Origin: Phoenix dactylifera
Lineage: Eukaryota; Streptophyta; Magnoliopsida; Arecales; Arecaceae
NCBI RefSeq assembly: GCF_009389715.1
Contig: NW_024067889.1
Location: forward strand, 310,001 to 374,000
Direction: 5' to 3'
DNA length: 64,000 nt
The position numbers and the translations under genes are program-made. Shown one piece after another: positions 19,701-31,766 of the stretch (its first letter is position 1; each line of letters starts with the position of its first letter). Under the pieces are notes generated by a model, which was not told the DNA's origin, did not search any database, and saw only the letters and a list, made by a program, of their open reading frames with translations.

Positions 19701-22410
19701 GAAATTGGTCTTATGGCACCTTATAAATTTCTATTCAAGGATCATGTCTTATGATCACATATTATTCCAAGGCACACGTTCCTTTCATGCATCCTGCATC
19801 ACAAAAGTATTTGTTTGGACATTTGCATTAGGAAGTCTATTTGGGGGGTTTTGCTTGACTTGTCTTCCATTACCTGTGCGCGGTAAGAGGTGCTTCTATT
19901 ATATGGGTTCCATACTCTAGAAGAATTTGTCTTTAGAAATTTCAAAATCAAATTCTCCATGAAGCTTCTGTTTCCTCAACTAATATGTTATTATAACATG
20001 AAAAAGAAATAATAATTCAAATTTTTTGAGGAGATAAAATTAGAGGATGAAATTTGACTTGATCATTAACATCATCAAGGTTCGCTGTGCCAGGCATACC
20101 GTATCGTACTAATACTAAACCGGTTCGCTGTTTTGTACCATACCGATATTCAGTATGCCTCGCTATCTCATACCCATACCACGTACGGACATTGTAATAA
20201 AGATGATATCAGTACGGGGTCCGATACCAAGACGGCGAACCTTGATTCAAATTGTCGCTTCTAGCATTTTGCTACAACATCTAGTTTTCTGATTTGAAGA
20301 GGTGGAAAATTGAAAAACCTAGAGTTGTTGCTGCTAAATCATCATATTAGTTGAAAAAGAGTACATTATTTAGGTCATAACATGGCTCAATTAAATCAAC
20401 TTGGTGATCATTTCAATCTTAACCCAAGTCATTAGTTCTTATAATGCAAAATCATGATATACTGTTAGAATTCTCTTAGGGTGCTGTGTCTGAAAGTTCC
20501 AACTAATTCAGCTTTGTTATGATCATTTTGAATCTTAAGCCAAGTCATTAGCTTCTATTCTATAAGGTCATGATATGGTGTTAGAATTCTGAGTGCTGTA
20601 TATCTGAAAGTTGCAATGGCAAATTCCCCTTAGAACAAGCTATTTCTTCCTTGCTGTCTGTAATTTCATGATTCATGCTTTTTTATGTCATTGTAAGTCA
20701 AAGATGTACACCTTCCGCTTTTTATCCCCATTATTTACATGTATTTGCAAATTTATGCTCTTTAGCCTGCTCGGGTGGCTCTGAAATCAGGATGTGAGGG
20801 GGTGTCCGCAATAAACACAATCATGAGTGTGATGGGGATTGATCTCAACACTTTACACCCCGAACCCTGCGTTGAAGGGTCAGTGATTACTTCTTTAACA
20901 GAACAACTATTTCCTACATTGCAAAAACAATGAATTATTCTGTTCTTTTTTCTCTTATTTTTTTATGTCTAGGTACTCCACACCGGGTGGATATTCTGCA
21001 AGGGCAGTCCATCCTATTGCACTTGGAAAAGTGATGCAGATTGCAAAAATGATGAAAGAAGAATTAGGCGACAAAGACTATTCACTTTCTGGAATTGGAG
21101 GGGTTGAGACAGGTGGTGATGCTGCAGAGTTTATTCTTCTCGGTGCAAATACTGTTCAGGTAAGTTTCCATAAAGTTGTTCTGTTTGCATTCCTTGTTGA
21201 TTTTAACTATCGTTTTTTCCAGAAAAGAACTGGTATTTTTTCCTGTTACCTTTTATCACAGTAACTGGAAGGGACTTCATTTGGCTTTTACATTAATACA
21301 TGCTAAAAGATCTATCTGAGCTGTGAAAAGACCAATGTTTTCTGTCAGCATAAATAGAGCCATATTCCCTCTTGAATTCAGAATTATAGTATTATAGTTA
21401 TTTTCTTGATTTTTGAATTACCTTTATGAAATAACTCTAGTAGTTCATTTATCCTGAAGATTGTGTTGTTTTTTCCTTTTTGCGTGACCTGTAAATCAGC
21501 AGGATTAGTACCAATGAGGATTTTACTTGTTAGATAAACCTTTATCAAACCAGTTTACATATATGAGGTTGGTAACCATAAGTTTGGAATACTGAGAACC
21601 GAAATTTTCCTTGTGGAAGCATATGATACTAGTTTCAGCATAAAAAAAATAATATGGAAACTTCATTTCTTATTTATGATAGAGTGGACAAGATCATCTA
21701 AATCTGTGCCATGGACTTGTCAATGCATACCATCTTACTTTCCTCTCTCTCCCTAAACACATGCACAAATGTAGCATCCATACTTATCATTTGACAATCT
21801 TTTCACATCAGTATTTTTTCCAACTCTCTGTTCAATTTCTTCACTATTTATTTATCCTTATTCTGTTGTGATTTGTATGTTATGCATATTGATAGCTTTG
21901 TTTCTGTTCTGCTTTTTCCCACTACAGGTATGCACAGGTGTAATGATGCATGGTTATGGCCTCGTGAAGAAACTATGTACTGATCTGAAGAATTTCATGA
22001 GAAAACACAACTTCACTTCAATAGAAGATTTTCGAGGGTATGATTTTGCTTCCTCTATTTCTTTCAGAAACATTAAACATTACAGTAAGCATGATGACTG
22101 TTCTGAAGGTACTGATATTGTCATTGTGTAATTTTTAGATATTAAGTTTCCAAGCTTTTCTTCCTCACCCTTCCAGAGTGCATTAACCATCAAGTTTTGT
22201 GTATCGAAATTCTTCTCTAATTTGAATTGCTAACAATCATCTCTTCATTTCAGTGTCTCCCTTCAGTATTTTACGACGCATACCGATTTAGTGCAGCGGC
22301 AACAAGAGGCAATCAGACAGAGGAAGGCTGTTAAGAAGGGTTTGCAGTCAGACAAAGATTGGACAGGTGATGGCTTTGTTAAAGAGACTGAAAGCATGGT
22401 GTCCAACTGA
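13743..22410 (+). CDS. PYD1: Dihydropyrimidine dehydrogenase (NADP+), plastid
   Basis: This enzyme catalyses the first step of uracil and thymine breakdown, reducing the pyrimidine ring with NADPH in plastids. Seven exons join in frame with GT-AG introns: 13743-14021, 16106-16369, 16474-16644, 20766-20878, 20973-21159, 21928-22037 and 22254-22410. They give 426 aa, the length of Arabidopsis PYD1 as I remember it. Residues 1-40 are rich in Ser, Arg and Ala with almost no acidic residues, like a plastid transit peptide. The FMN barrel follows, with NPFVIASGPPGTN, INFSCPHGMPERKMGAAVGQ (187-205), WAKMTPNITDIAQPA, GIGGVETGGDAAEF and VCTGVMMHGYG. It ends DWTGDGFVKETESMVSN. The frame upstream of 13743 has no other ATG. 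Introns 1 (2.1 kb) and 3 (4.1 kb) are large. The gene looks intact. Confidence 0.96.
17326..17846. repeat. 'Taccgta' dispersed repeat copy in PYD1 intron 3
   Basis: Sequence rich in interleaved TACCG, CGGTA and GGTAC words (for example GCATACCAGTACTGAACCG and TCGGTATGGTATAACATACC). It flanks a purine-rich GGAGAGAG tract at 17420-17520. Related copies lie at 20075-20245, 22615-22735 and 53011-53165. Confidence 0.6.
20075..20245. mobile_element. 171-bp MITE-like copy of the 'taccgta' family in PYD1 intron 3
   Basis: The ends are inverted repeats: TCAAGGTTCGCTG on the left and the complement of TCAAGGTTCGCCG on the right, 12 of 13 matching. The interior has the TACCG/CGGTA words of the family (CATACCGTATCGTAC). 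I see no clear target duplication. It lies well away from the splice sites. Confidence 0.6.
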
Positions 22411-22479
22411 TGTAGAGTTGTTGGGAATCATCTCATCTTTATGGGGGAATCCCACGTACAATTTCACCCAACTGGTGGA

Positions 22480-22485
22480 AATAAA
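22480..22485 (+). terminator. PYD1 polyadenylation signal candidate
   Basis: AATAAA occurs 70 bp after the stop codon. Position and sequence are typical, but the cleavage site is not determined. Confidence 0.4.
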
Positions 22486-22614
22486 AACTTGATGAACAAA
22501 AAGATGAATAATAGTCTTTATCCTTCTTTCTTTTTGGAAAAGAAAAGATGATTTATAGGTTTTTTTCTTCTTTTTTTTTAAATTTTTGCTCCAGCATGAG
22601 TAGATATTAGTATA

Positions 22615-22735
22615 AGTGCATGCCGACCGTACCGTACTAGTACCAAACCGATATGCAGTACAAAAGGCAGGCAATCGAGTGTCAGAATGTCCAATCGAAT
22701 CCTGTACTGAAATTATCGGTATAGTAATATCGAGC
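22615..22735. repeat. 'Taccgta' dispersed repeat copy downstream of PYD1
   Basis: Starts GCATGCCGACCGTACCGTAC and continues with ACCAAACCGATATGCAGTAC, the word pattern of the copies in PYD1 intron 3. It is truncated and diverged, with no clear inverted ends. Confidence 0.5.
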
Positions 22736-22739
22736 TATT

Positions 22740-23223
22740 GTGTCTTGTTCTAGGGTTTGCTATAATTATAAATTATTAACCCTGTATTCATGGTAATGGT
22801 TGGCATGGTTATGGTTGGTTGGAAACACTTGGAGCTTCAGGCTGATTGGTGTCCAATAGGGAACTTGGTGGATTAACTCATTGGTTGTGCTGTGTTGCAT
22901 GAGGATTTTCTAATAATTTTGCTCGTGCTGGAGATTTTGAAAATTGCCTTGTAGAGGATGCAGTTAAATTTGGGCCTTTCCCATAAGTTTCGACTTGGAG
23001 GAGATCGGTTCATTCGGCTTGATTTTGTCTTATTTGTTTTATTTACGGGCTAGAACCTAAAAATTTGTTAATTATTTACGGACTAAAATGTACATGTCCC
23101 TGTAGGTGAAGGTTTGCCATGGACCACGCGTCACTTAAATAACGTATATCAGTTGCCCATGAATTTTCACCCACATAATAGTGCGGTTTTCTGGCTCATA
23201 ACGCATGCTTGGCACACAAGCAA

Positions 23224-23275
<52 letters not shown>

Positions 23276-23393
23276 TGTGTGTGTGTATGCATATACATAC
23301 ATACATACATATATATATATACACACACACACACAGACATACACATATATATACACACACACATACACACATATATATACACACACATACATC

Positions 23394-23454
<61 letters not shown>

Positions 23455-24890
23455 ATGTATGTATGTATGTATATGTATGTATGTGTGTATATATATATAC
23501 ACACACATACATACATATACATACATACATATATATAGATACATACATACATATATATAGATACATACATACATATATATAGATACATACATATATATAC
23601 ACATACATACATATAATACAAGATGCTCATTGAATGATAAGAAAACTAATGTTTACTTATACGACACAACTTCAGATTCCATTCAAGTCAAGAAATATTT
23701 TTACGTTCTATTCTAGATAAACCAGAGTAATTGGACTCTAATTCGTATTATGGATAGGCCTAAAAATGGCTTCATTACTATTTCCGAATTTGATCTAAAT
23801 CTCTCTTTTTTTTTTTTTTTTTTATCATGCAAGATAATCCAAGATCTCCCCTCATATTTCAGCCGTGGCAACATACAACATTTTGCCGAGAATTTTCTTG
23901 GAAAGTGAAGTCAAAATGTCACCTTTCCCGTTGACGAATCCTGAAAAACCATGAGAAGCAATTTCCTTTCTGTTTCTTTTATTTGTTTTTTCTCACTAAT
24001 TAATTCCCTCTTATATGAACCAAACTCCTTGAAAACCAAACTCTTGTGGCTTTCACCATCCTATTTGTTATTTTAATTATGACGTAAAATCGTGTGAAGC
24101 CGATAGCTGACCATCCATGTTTGTTATATTAATTATGATGTGCAACCTTGTGAAACCGATGGCTAGATCAGTAGTACTGGGGCTGAGCAACTCTGGAAAA
24201 AGCCTTGGAAACTTCGGAAGACTTGGGCCGTCCTTGCGTTCCCTTCCACAGTTCCATGCGTGTGAATGGTCACCATAGGCTCTCGCTCAACCTCATTCAC
24301 ACTTTCCCTCGCCTCATTCACACCACACCTTCGTTTTGTCACCTTCTTTGGCGAGCAAACTGGGAGAGTCCGCCATGGCTTCCTCCGCCACATATATTTT
24401 TGTCACTCTTTTTCTCCAGTAGACCAAGTCTCATGCTTACAGGAAAAGATACTTGGATGGCAACAGAAAGTACCATCCTAATTAAAATTGGGTGGGTTTT
24501 CGCAATTAATTCCAATCAAGAACTGAATAAGTATTCCTCTTTGACTATAGGCATGTAGGAATGATTGTTGTACATGTTTATTATTGATTGAGGATTCCAA
24601 TAATAGTTCTTTGCTTAAATTTTTTCTGTAAATATAATAGTGATATGAAAGCATAAATATTTATAGCATTAAATTTGTAATAGCCAATAATTGTCATGAG
24701 TAATCAAGAACTTGATCTTTTCACATTTTTATTTTAATTTATTAGCATTCTATTTATTAGTACTGTTACTAAACAGCAAAGTAATTGAAACCTTGAATAC
24801 TGCATAGGCAGATGGTTTCAGTAATTTTCTTTTTTCATCTTCTTCACTTTAGAATATCACTATAGATAGTTTTTCCAAGTAGAATCATGA
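22740..24890. other. Intergenic region with large compound microsatellite
   Basis: No supported gene. (TA)n runs from about 23223 to 23272, followed to about 23606 by alternating (GT)n, (CATA)n, (AC)n and (TATG)n blocks. Every frame here codes for Tyr/Ile/His/Thr or Val/Cys repeats, so these frames are artefacts. A poly-T run is at 23806-23823. Confidence 0.7.
23223..23606. repeat. Compound microsatellite (TA)n with (AC)n/(CATA)n/(TATG)n
   Basis: About 385 bp of alternating purine-pyrimidine DNA: 25 TA dinucleotides, then AC/AT/CATA/TATG blocks that mirror each other on both strands. It should be highly polymorphic and prone to non-B structure. Confidence 0.95.
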
Positions 24891-24898
24891 CTAGCAAT

Positions 24899-26545
24899 TA
24901 GGGCTGGAAGTGGGCCGGGCCGGGTCTGGCCAAACCCCTACCCAAGCCCGGCCCGAATTTTTTTTTCGGGCTTCGGGCCGGGCCGGGGCCCGAAAAATTT
25001 TTAAGGAATAAGGCCCGAGCCCATTTGGGCCGGCCCAGTTGGGCCCTAACCTCTTTTATATTATTACTGTTTGTATGCTAATAAGTTGAAAAGAAGGCTC
25101 CCCAAGATAGAACAAGTGACCTTGACACCGGAAGGGGATTCCAGTAAGCTAAGCTTGTAGGTGTTGGTGTGGAAGCTGTAGAAGGAGCAGCCCTGTCCCG
25201 GGAGCAGAGGCACTCAGGCACCCCAAGATTTCCTTTGTCGACGCTGCTCCAAAGAAGAAGACGGTTTATTAGGGCTAAAATCGAAAGAGAAAGAAAATAT
25301 TCTATATAGATTTGGAATTATTTGGAAAATATGCTAGATATACACGTAGTGTCTCACGCATTCAAGCAATCTCAGTTTCCTCTAATCCAGTTTATTTTAT
25401 TTATCTAATACTGCATTGTGAAGTCCAGATTCTTTAAATCTATGTCCACGCAAGTGAATCCAATTATCCAATAATTTTCTACATTATCTAAACACTCGAT
25501 CAGGAACAACAATACAAAATCGATAATAGCAGAAATTTTTCATCAGCGGTTCATAAAACCAAGACAAAAATGGAAGCACTCAAACAAAAAATCAAGTGTT
25601 CATAACGTTGGCTTGCTTACCTTCTTCAACGAGTTGGGGTCCTCGAAGAAGGCATCTGAGGCGGCAGCTCTTTCGAGCCTGCAATGAGGTCAGAAATTTA
25701 TAAACGAGAAGGAAGATAGATGGCAAGAAAGGCGAAGAGGGTTTGGACTGGGAGGTGAAAGGATGGAGGGTTTACGACTTACGAGTGCTTGCATCCGATC
25801 TTTTTGACGTATTCGAGGAAGAAGGCCGCAATGCCGAGCGCCAAGATCAACGCCTGCGAAGAGAGAAGAGGAGAAATAAACAATCGATCGTGAGAGGAAA
25901 TAGGAAAGGGGGATTAGGTTTACGGTTTGGGATGGGAGGGGGGGGAGACGAACCAGAGAGGACAGGAAGAGGGAGAGGGCGAGATGGGGATCGGGGAAGA
26001 GAGACGATGGTCTTGCCTCTGCGCTCCCCCGCTCTCGTCTTGCCTCTGCGCTCGCGGACTAGACGAAGAAGACGATGGTCGACGAGCTCTGGCGAACTGG
26101 CCCTCTGCAAATCGCGCTTCAGCAAGAGTCTCTAGGCGGCGGCTCTGGCGGACGGCTAGGGCTGGAGCCTAGAGACGATGGTCGGGCTGGCTTAGAGACG
26201 ATGGCGGACGGCTAGGGCTGGAGAAGTGGAGCCTAGAGACGATGATAAAATCCCCAAATGCCAAATCCCGTAAGCCCTAAAGCCTAAACCGGTTAGTCCC
26301 ACACTCCCACTCCCAAATGCAATTCGGGCCGCCAATTTGGGCTTGGTTCGGGCTGTCATTAGGCTCGGGCTTGGTCCGGGCCAGGGCCGGACCAATGGGA
26401 AACCCGAGCCCGGCCCGAAATAAATTTGGGCTTAAGTTTGCAGCCCGAGCCCGGCCCGAAATTCATTGGGTCGAGCCCATAGCCCGGCCCGCAGGCGGCC
26501 CAGCCCGATGGGCTTCGGGCCGGCCCGAGCCCACTTCCAGCCCTA
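24899..26545. mobile_element. Non-autonomous hAT element with captured gene exons
   Basis: The element starts TAGGGCTGGAAGTGGGC and ends with its exact complement, GCCCACTTCCAGCCCTA, a 17-bp perfect terminal inverted repeat extended by imperfect GGGCCGGGCC-rich sequence. It is flanked by perfect 8-bp target duplications, CTAGCAAT at 24891-24898 and 26546-26553, diagnostic of the hAT superfamily. Length is 1647 bp. The outer ~150 bp at the left and ~230 bp at the right are rich in CGGGCC words, the subterminal motifs. I see no transposase. The interior carries two exon-like segments on the minus strand, listed separately. Confidence 0.88.
25621..25853 (-). pseudogene. Captured ALG5-like gene fragment (two exons) inside the hAT element
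   Basis: On the minus strand an exon at 25853-25783 (71 bp) is preceded by ...CTCTTCGCAG and followed by GTAAGT. A second exon at 25678-25621 (58 bp) is preceded by ...CATTGCAG and followed by GTAAGC. Joined, they give 43 in-frame codons: a hydrophobic stretch ALILALGIAAFFLEYVKK, then a segment ending AFFEDPNSLKK. FEDPxSLKK after an N-terminal membrane segment matches my memory of plant dolichyl-phosphate beta-glucosyltransferase (ALG5), an ER enzyme of N-glycan precursor synthesis. No catalytic domain is present, so it cannot be a functional enzyme. The exon structure is well supported; the gene name is tentative. Confidence 0.55.
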
Positions 26546-26553
26546 CTAGCAAT

Positions 26554-28427
26554 CTAGAAAGTTTAGTGCAAAGTTATCGGATCAATCTTCAATCTGAGAA
26601 AAGGATGATTGTCTTATAAGACTCGTTTGGTTAGTGGAAAGAAATTTTCTTCACTGCAAATTTTTTTTTTGAGAAGGTGATGCCTAGATAAATGATACCT
26701 GAAAAAGTAGGTTTTGCATGTTTGCTTGAGTGTGGAAATGTGACATTTCCAGTAGCTTATGTTTGGTTGAGTATCTATTTTTTTAAGAAAATTATGTAAT
26801 ATATATATATATATTATACTCTCAATAAAGAAAAAGGCTTTACCTCATTCAATCTAAAAGCTCAAGGGTACTTTTGAAAAAAAAAATTGTCCAAATTTTC
26901 AGCCAGTGGAAATTAGACTTTTCTGCAATATAAGTTTTTCTTTCCTATAAAACGTAAAAATATTATTTCTATAGAAAAGCTATTTTTATTTGTCTTCTTT
27001 AAAAACTCCTACCAAATATAAGGCATTTCTCTATTTTTTTCATTGACCTAACTTTTTCTATTCCTCTTCCGGCAAGCTAAGCAAGTCCATATTATTCATT
27101 TTGAAAAACATAAAGGAAGGAAAAAAATAATTGCAACGCTAGACAATTCTCCAGTCTATCTTGTTCCTTTCAAAAGAGCAGAAATACGTATAATGCTCAA
27201 ACTAGATTGTGGATGCTAAAAGAACACTAATTTTAATTTTTTTTCTTTGGACGAAATGAATATGATAAGAATTGAATCTATCATAAAAGAAGCCTTTAGT
27301 CTGATCACCAGGTGTTCTCGTCATAGGAATGAGTGGATCATGCAGCCAGGGTTTCTTCTCTCTCCATTTGTGACCATAATTTTTCATTCCATTAAAGTAG
27401 TTGGATTTCTCATTGACACAAACCTACAGTATTCATTTGTATCAATAAACCTCGAAAAAATTACAAGTCCCAACAGATACTCTTGCGTCCCCAGTCCTTT
27501 TCATATCACCCCTCAGGACCCGTGGTACAATAAAGGCAAACTGTTTGACTTCCGGAATGGGTCTCCATGGTATTTAGTGCTCATAGATTTGGACACAAAC
27601 TGGAATATGGTCGAAACTTCTCTTCTCTCCCCCCTCCTTGACTTGTCCAACGCTGGACCCAGAACTACCATGGTCTGAAAAGAAGAAAGGCTAGATGGGC
27701 AGCAAAAGGTGATCAAGTGGAAACTTCCACTACCAACTAGGACCAAGTAAATGACCATTCCCAGTTGGTACGTGATCATACTGTCACGATGACCCTAATA
27801 CAATCGCTAGCTTCACTTACTAGGGGATGTGATTCTCTTAGATTATACCGGTGACACCTTTAACATTTGGCATCTACTGGTAAAATATTTCTATGATTAA
27901 TATAAGATGATATATGTAGAGGGGTGTGATTATATATGTACTCGGGTATACTAGAAATCGATACTCCTTTGAATCAATGATGGACCATCCAAACATAATT
28001 TACACCACAAAATATGCTTAGAAACTAAAACTTATGTATTTTGGTGATTCGATCTAACCTAATTATCAAGTAGGTTAATTTATGTCAAAATGGACTGTTT
28101 TATTAGTATTATACGGTGTTTTATGATATGATCTAATCAGAGAAACCTGGAGAACTTAAATCTAGATATATTTTAAGATAGTAGATCATGACTCATAAAA
28201 TCGATTTTCAAGTTATGTGCCCCATAATGTGTTTTACTATGTTAGTGTAAGCGATACCATTCATTTTAATACCTAAATAATAATTAAATTGGAGCCATCA
28301 AAATATAGGAATTTTGGTTTCCAAATCTTTCTTGTATTATAAATCTTATTCAGAATTTCGAATTTAGATGACGTATCATTGATTTTCAAGAACAATGCAT
28401 TTATTTCTTGGTACACCCAAGCGCATA

Positions 28428-28509
<82 letters not shown>

Positions 28510-29980
28510 GTTTGCCAAGAAGTCACGAGCACGGCTGCTCATGGTTCAATTGGGCCTCCCCTAATGTCAAACGGCCAATATATGAATTGCATCAGTCCTC
28601 CCATCTTGTGTTGCCACATGCAAAATGCTGATGGTATAACTTAAGGATTGTTTGGTGACCTAAATGGAATGATAATGGTGATCTAAGATCCCCGATGGTC
28701 CTCAACCTCGGGTACTCTAATCTCTAGTGATCTAAGATCCCCATGTCTGGTGTGTCATAGTCCAGTGATTAAAGATTTCTAAATATCCATGAGTAACTTT
28801 TTTGATATGCCATAGGAATCCAAAATTATTAGCCAAATAATTCCAAAAATTTTCTTGATATATACTAGAAGGATTTTTTATGTATTCTCAATTCTCATGA
28901 ATTAAAAGTAAAAGCAAATACACTAGTTCTTATAGTGGTCCTATTATTTTGTCACAGACTCTACTTTTTGTGGTCACAACCTCCAGAAAATTAGGCTATG
29001 TTCTAATTCTAGATATGATATATCTTAGATATAATGAAGTGTAAATGACAACATCTCCATTGATCCCAATATCAGGTGTTTTGGCACTACACCGATAGAT
29101 ACAAAGGAAAACTAAGCTTAACCCATATGAGGTGGGAGTGGATGGATCAAAAATACTATTCTTAACATCAAGTTTAGAAAATTAATTGAATCATAGTTAC
29201 ATTCACGCAGCATCAGCCATTTGCAACATATTTTTATTATTTTATTATTTTTTCTGCATATAAATTTAATGCTGCCATGACAACCAACTTCAAAATCTCT
29301 GCTGCAATTTTATACCTATCACCAACTATTCCACCCACAGGAGGGCCATCATTTAGGAATATAGCTCTTCATTCTTAATACACTCATGATTTTCAGCAAA
29401 TTGTATGGTAATAACAAGCATACACACACACACACACACATGATAAGGGAGGCATGATGCCACCCAGCTTTTATTATTAAATGAAGCTTAGATACAAGTG
29501 ATTATATACACGAGGCAATAGGGATATATTGGCCTATTGTCCAAAGGAAACGAGATATGATATGTGCTTAGATTGAACTAAGGCATATTGCTCTTCCTTT
29601 TCCATGAAGCTATTCTTTGCGTAATATGCTTCATGCCAACATTCAATGCATAGATGCAATTCTAAGAAATTTGTTTTCGAAGAATTCTGATCAAATATTT
29701 TAGAAAATAGATAGATCTACAGGAGAGATTTATAAAAAAAAATCTATGCATCTCGGATATATGTACAGATCTACCCGACAAAAAAAAACATTATATTTTG
29801 CATGGATACAAATGTTTAGGAAAATAAGACGGACTTGATCAAACATAAGAAATTAAAATATCAAGAAATCAAAAAATAAAAGAATCAATACCTTATGAAA
29901 TCAAAAAGTCACTGTGGCCAAAAAAAGAAAAGAGTAAAGAAACCAGATAGGAATCCAATTCAAGTCCCTCATGGATGGAG
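26554..29980. other. AT-rich intergenic region
   Basis: No supported gene. Short frames at 27247-27678 lack family features. Microsatellites: (TC)n at 28432-28477 joined to (AT)n to 28507, and (AC)n at 29421-29441. A stretch at 28650-28790 repeats GTGATCTAAGATCCCC twice. Confidence 0.6.
28432..28507. repeat. (TC)n-(AT)n microsatellite
   Basis: About 22 TC repeats run directly into about 16 AT repeats. Confidence 0.95.
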
Positions 29981-30964
29981 CTTCATTACGGATGCCTTTT
30001 TTAAGACAACAATTTTCTAAAGTCTCTCATGTACAATGCACGGGGATTTGGCCAGTACTCAACCACAAGATCAAGGGGCAAGATTGTCCTAAAACTTTGT
30101 CACAAAATCACCACATAGAATAATCTTAGATATCCATCTTTGAAAAGTAGGAATGATATAAGATCACTGCCACATAGAATTACTAGGGTGCAGCCAAACA
30201 TGGTGATCTCATTACTTTCACCCAGATCACCTTCGATCCTGAGTGGATTACCCATACTAGACACCCTCTTGGTCCCACCAAATCATCACAATTTAAAATC
30301 AATAGAAAATTGATGCCGACATTTCAGTTCTATTCTAAAAGGTTGAAATAAGGACTCTTATTTGTTAGGATAAGAACTCCAATAAATACGCCACCCTACA
30401 TGACAAACATGCTCCTTTCACAATGGCCGATCTAGGACGACACTTCCTCACGGATGCTTTTTTTTCTTCAGGACAACAATTTTCTGAAGTCTCTCACATA
30501 ATACGTGATCCTGGCGTGCTCCAGTCAGGATTACTCAACCGCAAGATCAAGAGGCAAGATTGTCCTAAAATTTTATTCCAAGATCACCACGTAGGATAAT
30601 CTTGGATACTCATCTTTGAAAAGTGGAAATGATATGAGATCACTACCATATAGGATCACTGCAGTGCAACCAAACACAGTGATCTTATTACTTTCACCCA
30701 GATCACCTTCGATCCTGAGTGGACTACCCATACCAGACACCCTCTTAGTCGCACCAAATACATCACTATTTAAAATCAATAGAAAATTGATGCCCACATT
30801 CCATTTCTGTTTCAAAAGGTTGAGATAAGAACTAGGATAAGGACTCCAATAAATACGTGATCCTGGCGTGCTCCAGTCATTTGATTCCCTTAATAATACT
30901 GCCTTCCATCATACGCCAACCTAAATGACAAACATACTCCTTTCACAATGGCTGATCCAGGAGG
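29981..30964. repeat. ~0.5-kb tandem duplication upstream of the MACPF gene
   Basis: Copy A (29981-30440) and copy B (30441-30964) are diverged direct repeats. Both contain CAAGATTGTCCTAAAA, ATCTTTGAAAAGTxGxAATG, CACCCAGATCACCTTCGATC, CAATAGAAAATTGATGCC and CTCCTTTCACAATGG in the same order. Copy B has an extra CGTGATCCTGGCGTGCTCC, found at both 30498 and 30858. The block ends about 190 bp before the MACPF TATA box. I see no coding capacity. Confidence 0.85.
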
Positions 30965-31156
30965 CCAAATCGGTCATTTAAATGTACCATGTTGCATAGA
31001 GCGCTAGATGGAGGGGAAAGATAAAAAAAAAAAAACAAGTAGTTAAATAAAAAATAGCAGTCAAACTTAACGCGAGAACGAGCGGAAGTGGAATCTTCCC
31101 CCTTCCCATCATATTTTCTTCCCTTCTCACTACAATATCCTTCATCACGCGTATAT

Positions 31157-31164
31157 TATATATA
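31157..31164 (+). promoter_or_regulatory. TATA box candidate of the MACPF gene
   Basis: TATATATA, in the context GTATATTATATATAGAGCC, lies 231 bp before the ATG. With a start near 31190 it predicts a leader of about 200 nt. Confidence 0.5.
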
Positions 31165-31387
31165 GAGCCATAAGCTCTCGCAATTCCAAATAACCAAGCC
31201 GTTGAAGGGGGCTAAGGGGGGCCAAAGAAAAAAAAAAGGGACAAAAATCCTCCTCCTTTGACATCCTCTAACATAGAACTCTTCCCCCTTCTCCTCCTCT
31301 CCTTCTCACCTTCAACATATACATAAGCCAATGCAAGGGGACGGAAGTTGGTGCAAAAAGATACAGAGATAGAGAAGAGGGGAGGAG

Positions 31388-31699
31388 ATGAGTGGGGTTG
31401 TGGAAAGGGCCCTGAGGTGTTTGGGGAAAGGCTTCGATGTGACATGCGACTTCCGGCCGAAGTACTGCAAGGGGAAGGAGAGGCTGGTTGTGATCAACGA
31501 GGAGAGGGGAGAGCTCCTGGTACCCGGGTTTGGAGCCTTTGAAGATGTGCCAGTTGATATAAAGTGTGATAAGGGGGATCGAATCAGATACCAGTCTGAT
31601 GTGCTTCAGTTCAACCAGGTATTGGGTCATCACCTTCCTCTGATTGATTAATTTGACTATTGATCACTATTAGCTATTAGCTTTTCCCTTTGACCAGAT

Positions 31700-31766
<67 letters not shown>

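Noticed and set aside
23114..23630. Several 100-157 codon frames of Tyr/Ile/His/Thr or Val/Cys repeats
   Set aside because: Translations of the compound microsatellite in all frames.
25743..26135. Plus-strand frame of 130 codons inside the hAT element
   Set aside because: Arg/Gly-rich composition from GC-rich DNA, antisense to the better-supported captured exons; no family features.
26613..27025. Possible MITE starting GACTCGTTTGGTTAGTGG
   Set aside because: The right-hand partner (CTACCAAATATAAGGC) matches only weakly and no target duplication is visible.
27247..27678. Plus-strand frame of 143 codons
   Set aside because: No domain or compositional support; consistent with chance in moderately AT-rich DNA.
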